The notes under the pieces: generated by a model
Told to the model about the DNA's origin: nothing
Database searches by the model: none
The model's input: only the letters and a program-made list of their open reading frames with translations
Shown: positions 1 through 6,442 of the stretch, piece after piece
How positions within the stretch are numbered: the stretch's first letter is position 1
Layout: each line of letters starts with the position of its first letter
From: Aliitabrizicola sp031425325
Lineage (GTDB): Bacteria > Pseudomonadota > Alphaproteobacteria > Rhodobacterales > Rhodobacteraceae
Length of the DNA: 6,442 nucleotides
Assembly (NCBI GenBank): GCA_031425325.1
Contig: JANPJD010000032.1
Coordinates: 1-6,442 of the forward strand
Reading direction: 5' to 3'
Translations under genes and position numbers: made by a program

Positions 1-2633
1 CCCGATTCCACAATGCTCGTCGCCACCAGCACATCATACTTGCCGTCGTAGAAGGCGTTCATCCGCTCGTCGAGGTCGCCCGCCGCCAACTGGCCGTGCG
101 CCACGACATAACTCACCTCCGGCACCTGCTCTTTCAGGAAATCCTCGACAAAAGGCAGGTCGCTGATGCGAGGAACGACATAGAACGACTGCCCGCCCCG
201 GTAGCGTTCCCGCAGCAGCGCCTCTCGGATCGTGACGGTATCGAATTCCGTAACGTATGTTCGGATTGCCAGCCGGTCGACCGGCGGCGTCGCGATGATC
301 GACAGATCGCGGACGCCGGTCAGCGACAGTTGCAGCGTGCGCGGGATCGGCGTCGCGGTCAGCGTCAGCACATGGATCTCCGAGCGCATCTCCTTGAGAC
401 GCTCCTTGTGGGACACACCGAAGTGCTGCTCCTCGTCAATCACCAGAAGCCCGAGCGTCTTGAACCGCACCCCCTTTGCCAGAAGCGCATGAGTGCCGAC
501 ACAGATGTCGACCGTGCCGTTGGCGAGCCCCGCGCGCGTTGCATTCGCCTCCTTTACCGAGACAAAACGCGACAGCGGCTTGATGTTGATCGGAAATCCG
601 CGAAACCGCTCGACGAAGCTGCGGTAATGCTGGCGCGCCAGCAACGTCGTCGGACAGACGACCGCCACCTGCATGCCCGCCAGCACCGCGACGAAGGCCG
701 CACGCATTGCAACCTCGGTCTTGCCGAAGCCCACATCGCCCACCACGAGGCGGTCCATCGGGCTGCCCTTCTCCAGATCGGCGATCACGTCGCTGATCGC
801 GGCAAGCTGGTCGTCCGTCTCCTGATACGGAAAGCGGGCCGAGAACGCCTCCCACATCGCGTGGGGCGCCTCGAGGATCGGGGCGTGGCGCAAGGCGCGT
901 TCGGCGGCGACCCGCATCAGGCGCTCGGCAATCTCGCGGATGCGCTGCTTGAGTTTCGCCTTGCGGGCCTGCCACGCGCCGCCACCCAGCCTGTCGAGCA
1001 ACCCGTCCTCATGGCCATAGCGGCTCAGAAGCTCGATGTTCTCGACCGGCAGGTAAAGCTTTGCATCCTCGGCATATTCAAGTGCGATGCACTCGTGCGG
1101 CGCGCCAAGCGCAGAGATCGTGACAAGGCCGCGATAGCGCCCGACGCCATGCTCGACATGCACCACGAGATCGCCCGGTGTCAGCGTGTTGACCTCGCTG
1201 ACGAAGTTCTCAGCCTTGCGCTTCTTGCGCGGTTTCGCGATCAGCCGGTCGCCGAGCACATCCTGCTCGGACACAACCGCAAGGCCGGGGCCGGTGAAGC
1301 CCTGCTCCAGCGGCCAGATGGCGAGGTAAAGCCCGCCCTTGCCCTCGGGCACGTCCCGCAGGTCGCGCACCTCGACCGCGCCCGCGACGCCCTGATCCTG
1401 CATCAGCCCGCGCAGACGCTCGCGCGCGCCCTCGGACCAGCTTGCGATCACCACCTGGGCGTCCTGCCGCAAGACGCGAAGATGATCCGCCAAGGCTCCG
1501 AACAGGCTGACGCTTTCCACCTGCCGTTCAGGCGCAAAGCTGCGCCCGATCCGTCCGCCCGCATCCAGCACGCCCGGCCCCGGTGCCTGGGGCAGCGGCG
1601 AAAGCTGCACCAGCCGGTGGCGCGCCACCGCCGCCTCCCACCCCGCATCGTCTAGGTAAAGCAGGTCAGGCGCGACGGGCTTGTAGACCGTGTCGACCCG
1701 CCCCTTGGCCGTCATCGCCTCGCGCCGCGCATCGAACTGATCGGCGATCCCCTCCCACCGCGACAGACGCGAGGCGGTTACCTGGTCGTCCAGCATCACG
1801 GCGGCATCAGGCAGATAGTCGAACAGCGTCTCGAGCCGCTCGTGGAAAAAGGGCAGCCAGTGCTCCATCCCCTGATGCTTGCGGCCCGCGCTGACCGCCT
1901 CGTAAAGCGGATCGTCGCTGCCCGCCGCCCCGAATTCCACCCGGTAGGTCTGGCGAAAGCGCGTGATCGCCGCCTCGTCCAGGATCACCTCGCTGACGGG
2001 GGCAAAGTCCACGGCGCGCAGCTTCTCGATGGTGCGCTGCGTTTCGGGGTCGAACCGGCGTGCCCCGTCCAGCACATCGCCGAAGAAGTCGAGCCGCACC
2101 GGCCCGCCGACACCCGGCGGGTAGATGTCGGTGATGCCGCCCCGGATCGCATAATCGCCGGGCTCGGTCACGGTGGCGACCGGCGAGAAGCCCGACCGCG
2201 CAAGGAAGGTCCGCAAACCCTCCTCGTTCACTCGGTGACCGACCGTCGCGCTGAACGAAGCCGCCCGGATGACATCGCGCGCGGGCACGCGCTGGGTCGC
2301 GGCGTTCACCGTGGTCAGCAGCACGAAGGGCCCGGCAAGCCCCTGCGCCAGCGCCGCAAGCGTTGCCATCCGCGCGGCCGAGATCTCGGGGTTCGGCGAG
2401 ATGCGGTCATAGGGCAGGCAGTCCCAGGCGGGCAGCGTCAGCACCACCGCCTCGGGGGCGAGGAAGCCCAATGCCGCGCGCATCGCCTCCATCCGCTTGT
2501 CGTCACGCGCGACATGTATGACCGGCGCGCCCCGCGCCAGCTCGCGCGCGACAAGGCGGGCGTCGAACCCCTCGGGCGCGCCGCCGAGCAGGATGCGCGC
2601 GGCCGTCTCGGTCTTCGTGGCAGTGGTCAGCAT
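1..2633 (-). CDS. mfd: Transcription-repair coupling factor Mfd (3' end cut off by window edge)
   Basis: Mfd is a cytoplasmic ATP-driven DNA translocase that removes RNA polymerase stalled at lesions and recruits UvrA for nucleotide excision repair. I translated the minus strand from ATG at 2633; it stays open for 877 codons to the left edge with no stop or frameshift. Domains in order: a UvrB-like N-terminal module (GDYAIRGGITDIYPPG from residue 159); the CarD-like RNA-polymerase-interacting domain (PGDLVVHVEHGVGRYRGL from 486); a Q-motif region (TDDQLAAI, 606); Walker A GDVGFGKTE (632-640); Walker B box DEEQHFGV (733-740); motif III TATPIPRT (759-766). The visible part ends at VATSIVES in the second helicase lobe. 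The family is usually about 1150 residues, so roughly 270, including the last helicase motifs and the C-terminal regulatory domain, lie outside. The Shine-Dalgarno AGGTGA sits 6 nt before the start. The gene follows the small membrane-protein gene by 47 bp, probably in one transcript. Identity is certain from the motif set. Confidence 0.97.
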   Translation of the reverse strand, partial: MLTTATKTETAARILLGGAPEGFDARLVARELARGAPVIHVARDDKRMEAMRAALGFLAPEAVVLTLPAWDCLPYDRISPNPEISAARMATLAALAQGLAGPFVLLTTVNAATQRVPARDVIRAASFSATVGHRVNEEGLRTFLARSGFSPVATVTEPGDYAIRGGITDIYPPGVGGPVRLDFFGDVLDGARRFDPETQRTIEKLRAVDFAPVSEVILDEAAITRFRQTYRVEFGAAGSDDPLYEAVSAGRKHQGMEHWLPFFHERLETLFDYLPDAAVMLDDQVTASRLSRWEGIADQFDARREAMTAKGRVDTVYKPVAPDLLYLDDAGWEAAVARHRLVQLSPLPQAPGPGVLDAGGRIGRSFAPERQVESVSLFGALADHLRVLRQDAQVVIASWSEGARERLRGLMQDQGVAGAVEVRDLRDVPEGKGGLYLAIWPLEQGFTGPGLAVVSEQDVLGDRLIAKPRKKRKAENFVSEVNTLTPGDLVVHVEHGVGRYRGLVTISALGAPHECIALEYAEDAKLYLPVENIELLSRYGHEDGLLDRLGGGAWQARKAKLKQRIREIAERLMRVAAERALRHAPILEAPHAMWEAFSARFPYQETDDQLAAISDVIADLEKGSPMDRLVVGDVGFGKTEVAMRAAFVAVLAGMQVAVVCPTTLLARQHYRSFVERFRGFPINIKPLSRFVSVKEANATRAGLANGTVDICVGTHALLAKGVRFKTLGLLVIDEEQHFGVSHKERLKEMRSEIHVLTLTATPIPRTLQLSLTGVRDLSIIATPPVDRLAIRTYVTEFDTVTIREALLRERYRGGQSFYVVPRISDLPFVEDFLKEQVPEVSYVVAHGQLAAGDLDERMNAFYDGKYDVLVATSIVES

Positions 2634-2680
2634 GGCGCTTCACCTATCCCAGCGACCGGCGGTGTCAATCGCGCGTGGCC

Positions 2681-3202
2681 TCAGTAAAGCGCGCCGATCC
2701 GCATGTTCTGGTACATGCCCCACATCGAAGTCACGAAGATCGACGTCATGCCGATGGCCTGCACGATGAAGCGGTGGCGCACCAGCAGGCGGTGCAGGTC
2801 GCCCGCCTCACCCAGCCGCGCGACCTGGCGCGACGTCCGAAAGCTGAGTGCTGCGACCAGCGTCATGGGGGCCGCGATCAGGAAGATGGCCTGCGCGAAC
2901 TCGACGCCATACCAGAAGCCCAGCATCCCCATCGCCGTCAGCGCGAAGAACGCGAAGCCCATCACCCAAAGGCCCGCAACCCGTGCGATGTAAAGGATGC
3001 GCCGGGTATTGATGCCGACCAGCGTCCGCATGTCCTCTTCGGCCAGGCCCCCTTGCCGGCGCGCGCGGGCGATCAGGTCGAAGGGCACGCCCAGAACCCA
3101 GTGGCTGGCGCTCGACCAGACCACCGCAAGCGCGATCCAGTACCACAGGTTCGAGAACGACCGCATGTCGATCAGTTCGAAGACGTTGTCGTACCAGGTC
3201 AC
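2681..3202 (-). CDS. Small four-helix inner-membrane protein of unknown function
   Basis: This encodes a 173-residue integral membrane protein. Hydrophobic segments lie at about residues 19-41, 69-97, 100-121 and 144-164. Between the first two is a polar, arginine-rich loop (ARARRQGGLAEED), which by the positive-inside rule is probably cytoplasmic. The N-terminus VTWYDNVFELIDMRSFSNLW is distinctive. I recall similar Rhodobacterales proteins carrying the automatic label 'component of SufBCD complex'; nothing here shows a link to iron-sulfur assembly, so I do not adopt it. I chose GTG at 3202 because GAGGGG lies 9 nt upstream and conserved-looking sequence starts there. The in-frame ATG at 3271 would add 23 polar residues (MPLGRWHGPAGR...) and has no spaced ribosome site. 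The stop TGA is 47 bp before mfd, suggesting co-transcription, and the gene is divergent from hemB. The reading frame and membrane character are well supported; the function is unknown. Confidence 0.85.
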   Translation of the reverse strand: MTWYDNVFELIDMRSFSNLWYWIALAVVWSSASHWVLGVPFDLIARARRQGGLAEEDMRTLVGINTRRILYIARVAGLWVMGFAFFALTAMGMLGFWYGVEFAQAIFLIAAPMTLVAALSFRTSRQVARLGEAGDLHRLLVRHRFIVQAIGMTSIFVTSMWGMYQNMRIGALY

Positions 3203-3341
3203 GCGCCGCTGCCCCTCGTTGCCCGCCCGGATCTCGCGTCCGGCTGGCCCATGCCATCGCCCCAGCGGCATTCCTACACTTGAGACGCGGGCAGTTCCAT
3301 GTCAGGCAGAAAAAAATGCGGGCACGGGGGGAACCGACACG
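3203..3341. promoter_or_regulatory. Divergent intergenic region between the membrane-protein/mfd pair and hemB
   Basis: These 139 bp must hold the promoter for hemB and, by position, probably the one for the minus-strand membrane protein and mfd. Forward, TTGAGA at 3280-3285 resembles a -35 box, but no good -10 box follows at 16-18 nt. On the minus strand CTGACA (3305 down to 3300) is a near-consensus -35 box, again without a convincing -10. Seven A residues at 3310-3316 are a local AT-rich spot in very GC-rich DNA. The hemB ribosome site GGGGGGAA is at 3326-3333, 8 nt before its ATG. Exact promoters cannot be fixed by eye. If translation of the membrane protein began at ATG 3271, the region would shrink to 70 bp. 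Confidence 0.4.
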
Positions 3342-4346
<1,005 letters not shown>

Positions 4347-4357
4347 TCCCCCCGGTG

Positions 4358-4371
4358 GACGCCAAGGCGTC
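4358..4371. terminator. Short perfect palindrome after hemB, possible weak terminator
   Basis: GACGCCAAGGCGTC is a 14-base inverted repeat starting 12 bp after the hemB stop. It could fold as a 5-bp GC-rich stem with a 4-base loop. There is no following T-tract, so intrinsic termination would be inefficient; it may instead be an RNA 3'-end stabiliser or chance. The whole 86-bp gap 4347-4432 holds this element and the repeats at 4379-4413, and no gene. Confidence 0.3.
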
Positions 4372-4378
4372 TTCGGCT

Positions 4379-4413
4379 CGATACAGTTCCTGTGGTATCG
4401 TCTGCTTCCTGTG
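4379..4413. repeat. Inverted repeat and 8-bp direct repeat upstream of the SEL1-repeat gene
   Basis: CGATAC (4379-4384) and GTATCG (4395-4400) are perfect inverted 6-mers around a 10-base centre. TTCCTGTG occurs twice, at 4387-4394 and 4406-4413, 19 bp start to start. The second copy ends 19 bp before the ATG at 4433. The position between hemB and the next gene fits an operator or a transcript hairpin, but each element is short and could be chance. No consensus -35/-10 pair is clear here. Confidence 0.35.
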
Positions 4414-4432
4414 ACCGGAAACGGAATATGGG

Positions 4433-6274
4433 ATGCATCGTATGGCAGATCGCCGTCAGACACGATCCACCGCGGCCCGCTTGGCTCTTGGTTCAGTCAG
4501 CGCCCTGATGGTCTGGCAAACCTTCGCCGCACTGCCTGCAGCGGCACAGGCGGCGAACGACCCGTCCGAGGTCTGCGCCGCGGTCGCCGATCCCCTAGCC
4601 GTTCCGTTCTTTGCCTTGCAACGGTCCAACCTCGACGCCGCGCTCGCAGCCTGCACGGCGGCGCATACCGCAGATCCCGACAACGCCGCGATCACGGCCT
4701 TCCTGGGCCGCATCCATCACTCTCAGGGTCAGGTCGACGTGGCGCGCAGCCTCTACGAGGCAGCGGCCGCGCAAGGAAGCGGCCTTGCCCTCTACAATCT
4801 CGCATATCTCACGCTCGAGACGCAGGGTGCACAGGGCGAAATCGCCGCGCTCGATCTGGTCCAGCGGGCGGCCGATGCCGGCTACCTGCCGGCCCAGACC
4901 GAACTGGGGTTACGACTGCGCGACGGCGCGGGCCTGCCGCCCGATCCCGCCGAGGGGCGGCGGCTGATCGAGGGCGCGGCGGATGGCGGGCTTCCCTTCG
5001 CGATGACCGTCCTTGCCACGATGCACCTGTCGGGCAAGGGCGCCGAGCGGGATCCCGCGCTCGGGCTGAAGTGGCTCCGGCAGGCCGCCCTCGCCGGCGA
5101 CGCCGAGGCCGCTGCCCGATGGGGCATTCTACTCATGAACGGCGAGCATCTGCCGAAGAACGAGACCGAGGCGGTCCTGTGGCTGGCAAAAGGGGCCGAG
5201 GGCGGCATCGCCTTCGCGATGATGAACCTCCGCCACCTCCTCGCCGAAGGCCGGGGCACTGAGACGAACTATCGCGAGGCGGCCCGCTGGGCCTTGGCGG
5301 CGGCCGTCGCCGGCGACACACAGGTCATCGACGGCAGCTACAAGCCGCGCGCGGGCACGGTCCTCGAGATGCACCTGCACATGGCGTGGTCGGGGCACTA
5401 CAAGGGACTGAAGGACGGCAAGTTCACGGGCGCCACGCGCGGCGCGATGCAACGGCTCGCAGCCGAGGCCAACCTCGCCCAATTCCTCGAAGACGCCGAT
5501 CGCTACCGCGAGGAACGCGACACGCGCCAGCAGGCGGCGCTCGAGGACCTCGGCCGCGCGTTCGCGGACGCCTATCTCGAAAGCCAGATTGCCTCTGCCG
5601 CCACTCGCGCGGCGCTGGGGCCGAAGTCGGACGACCCCGAGCGGCTGGTCATTGACCACGCCCCGTCGGACCCGATGTCGCCGGAGTGGGACGCCTTCAT
5701 CACCGGCGTACGCGCGGCGAACCGCGAGGCAACGATCCCCGGGCTCGACCTCGGGATCGGCGATCTGGCCTCGATGGACGGAGCCTGGGTGCGCCTGCAG
5801 GCCTTCGACGCGCAGACCGGCATCGCCTATTTCTCGAAAGGGGGCGGCGAGGGCCGGCTCTACAGCGTGGGATCCTCGCGTCTTGCACGGACCGACCTGG
5901 CGCCCGAGGGTGACCGCTCGGCCGACGAGCCGCGCTTGCTTCTCGACGTCGAAAAGGCGGACAAGGCCGAGGTCGCCCGCTGGCGGAACAACCTGTCGAT
6001 CGCCTTCGCCAACGAGACGCTGAACGGGCTGGAAGCCGGCGACGAAGCCGCTCTGACGGGGCTGCTGTCGGACGAATACGTGTCGGTCGCGGCCGCCGAC
6101 CCCGCGCGCCGGACGTTCTACATCGTGCGGGCCTACAAGGATCGCGCCGCGCTCTACAGCGTTGGGGCCGACCACATCGTCTCGCAGGACGGCGCGAAGC
6201 TGCGCGACCTCGGCCGCGGCGGTGTCACGCTGGGGGTGTTCTACTGCCTCTACACGGGCAGTTGCGCCAACTGA
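4433..6274 (+). CDS. Exported SEL1-repeat protein with uncharacterised C-terminal region
   Basis: This encodes 613 residues. The N-terminus has basic residues (RRQTR), a hydrophobic stretch (about 14-34) and the signal-peptidase I site AAAQA before A41, so the protein is probably secreted to the periplasm by Sec. Mature C48 and C74 flank a helical TPR-like unit (...LAACTAAHTADPDNA) and may be disulfide-bonded. SEL1-type repeats of 36 residues follow at about 116-151, 152-187, 188-223, 224-259 and 260-295, with typical endings such as LKWLRQAALAGD and VLWLAKGAEGG. SEL1 repeats form helical solenoids that bind other proteins. Residues 309-345 (WSGHYKGLKDGKFTGATRGAM) resemble a degenerate peptidoglycan-binding fold. 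After a charged helix (350-385), residues 400-613 are beta-rich and unrecognised, with LYSVG occurring twice and a terminal CLYTGSCAN. I chose ATG 4433 because GGAA lies 6 nt upstream; ATG 4442 is possible but would be spaced 15 nt. A scaffold or regulator role in the envelope is inference. Confidence 0.9.
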   Translation: MHRMADRRQTRSTAARLALGSVSALMVWQTFAALPAAAQAANDPSEVCAAVADPLAVPFFALQRSNLDAALAACTAAHTADPDNAAITAFLGRIHHSQGQVDVARSLYEAAAAQGSGLALYNLAYLTLETQGAQGEIAALDLVQRAADAGYLPAQTELGLRLRDGAGLPPDPAEGRRLIEGAADGGLPFAMTVLATMHLSGKGAERDPALGLKWLRQAALAGDAEAAARWGILLMNGEHLPKNETEAVLWLAKGAEGGIAFAMMNLRHLLAEGRGTETNYREAARWALAAAVAGDTQVIDGSYKPRAGTVLEMHLHMAWSGHYKGLKDGKFTGATRGAMQRLAAEANLAQFLEDADRYREERDTRQQAALEDLGRAFADAYLESQIASAATRAALGPKSDDPERLVIDHAPSDPMSPEWDAFITGVRAANREATIPGLDLGIGDLASMDGAWVRLQAFDAQTGIAYFSKGGGEGRLYSVGSSRLARTDLAPEGDRSADEPRLLLDVEKADKAEVARWRNNLSIAFANETLNGLEAGDEAALTGLLSDEYVSVAAADPARRTFYIVRAYKDRAALYSVGADHIVSQDGAKLRDLGRGGVTLGVFYCLYTGSCAN

Positions 6275-6278
6275 CGGA

Positions 6279-6289
6279 CCGACACTCGG
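6279..6289. repeat. 11-bp dyad CCGACACTCGG, copy 1
   Basis: This element has inverted arms CCGA/TCGG around CAC and starts 5 bp after the stop of the SEL1-repeat gene. An identical copy lies at 6372-6382. A GC-rich hairpin (GCGGC/GCCGC, 6289-6303, 5-base loop) directly follows and could help end the SEL1 transcript, though no T-tract is present. Confidence 0.5.
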
Positions 6290-6371
6290 CGGCTCCGTGC
6301 CGCTCGCGGGCAGAAGCGCATGACAGTTGCGTCGGCATCGTGTAACCTGCCGCTTAATCCGGACGTGAGAT

Positions 6372-6382
6372 CCGACACTCGG
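6372..6382. repeat. 11-bp dyad CCGACACTCGG, copy 2
   Basis: This is a perfect second copy of the element at 6279-6289, 93 bp downstream. It lies just upstream of the AGGA ribosome site (6389-6392) of the next gene. Between the copies the sequence has a possible -10-like CTTAAT (6353-6358) and TTGCGT (6327-6332), but their 20-bp spacing is poor for a sigma-70 promoter. The paired dyads on either side of the likely promoter region suggest an operator; this is inferred. Confidence 0.5.
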
Positions 6383-6401
6383 GGCAGCAGGACAGACAGG
6401 C

Positions 6402-6442
6402 ATGACATCTATTTCCAGACGGTCGCTTTTGGGCGCCGGCAT
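6402..6442 (+). CDS. N-terminus of a Tat-exported protein (cut off by window edge)
   Basis: ATG at 6402 has AGGA (6389-6392) 9 nt upstream. The 13 complete codons read MTSISRRSLLGAG. SRRSLL fits the twin-arginine motif S/T-R-R-x-hydrophobic-hydrophobic, and LLGAG begins the hydrophobic stretch, so the product is probably exported folded through the Tat pathway, often with a cofactor or as an envelope enzyme. The mature protein lies entirely outside, so the family cannot be named. It is on the same strand as the SEL1-repeat gene, 127 bp downstream, which leaves room for its own promoter. Confidence 0.75.
   Translation, partial: MTSISRRSLLGAG

Noticed and set aside
1252..1270. 7-bp perfect inverted repeat CCGAGCA/TGCTCGG with a 5-base loop
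   Set aside because: It lies inside mfd coding sequence (SEQDVLG), in a continuous frame. Such stems arise by chance in GC-rich DNA, and there is no T-tract or neighbouring gene end.
96..1655. 519-codon open frame on the plus strand
   Set aside because: It is antisense to mfd, whose motifs are unmistakable. The product is rich in R, H, Q and A with no recognisable domain, as expected for a frame opposite a GC-rich gene.
1842..2687. 281-codon open frame on the plus strand
   Set aside because: Antisense shadow of the N-terminal part of mfd, with low-complexity R/G/H-rich translation.
3203..3271. N-terminal extension of the membrane protein to ATG 3271
   Set aside because: It would add 23 polar residues, and AGGA touches the ATG without proper spacing, whereas GTG 3202 has GAGGGG at 9 nt.
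4411..5262. 283-codon open frame on the plus strand
   Set aside because: Overlaps the SEL1-repeat gene in another frame; the translation is R/G/P-rich and ends in a proline run, a typical shadow.
5129..6442. 437-codon open frame on the minus strand reaching the right edge
   Set aside because: Antisense to the SEL1-repeat gene, with R/V/A-rich sequence and no domain. It also runs across the intergenic dyads and the Tat gene start.

Overview
The window looks like a chromosomal segment from an alphaproteobacterium, most likely Rhodobacterales. The evidence is high GC with strongly G/C-biased third codon positions, a HemB lacking the zinc-binding cysteines, and a small four-helix membrane protein of a type I associate with that order. 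Taxonomy is inferred from the reading alone.

Layout: positions 1-2633 (minus strand) hold most of mfd, the transcription-repair coupling factor, which runs off the left edge before its stop; 877 codons are visible. Just upstream of it on the same strand, 47 bp away, is a gene for a small membrane protein of unknown function (2681-3202), so the two are probably co-transcribed. A 139-bp divergent intergenic region separates this pair from hemB (3342-4346, plus strand), complete, encoding porphobilinogen synthase of tetrapyrrole synthesis. After an 86-bp gap with small inverted and direct repeats comes a complete 613-residue exported protein (4433-6274). It has a Sec signal peptide, a run of SEL1-type repeats, a weak peptidoglycan-binding-like segment and an unrecognised C-terminal region that seems to contain an internal duplication. 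The last 127-bp intergenic stretch carries two copies of an 11-bp dyad-symmetric element. It leads into the first 41 bases of another plus-strand gene (from 6402), whose N-terminus has a twin-arginine export motif.

The genes fall into two housekeeping functions (DNA repair on the minus strand, heme/tetrapyrrole synthesis on the plus strand) and an envelope-directed part (SEL1-repeat protein plus Tat-exported protein). I see no tRNA, rRNA, CRISPR array, insertion sequence or phage gene. I do not see a clear new multi-gene system. The least explained items are the C-terminal half of the SEL1 protein, the paired dyads at 6279-6289 and 6372-6382, and the small membrane protein upstream of mfd.
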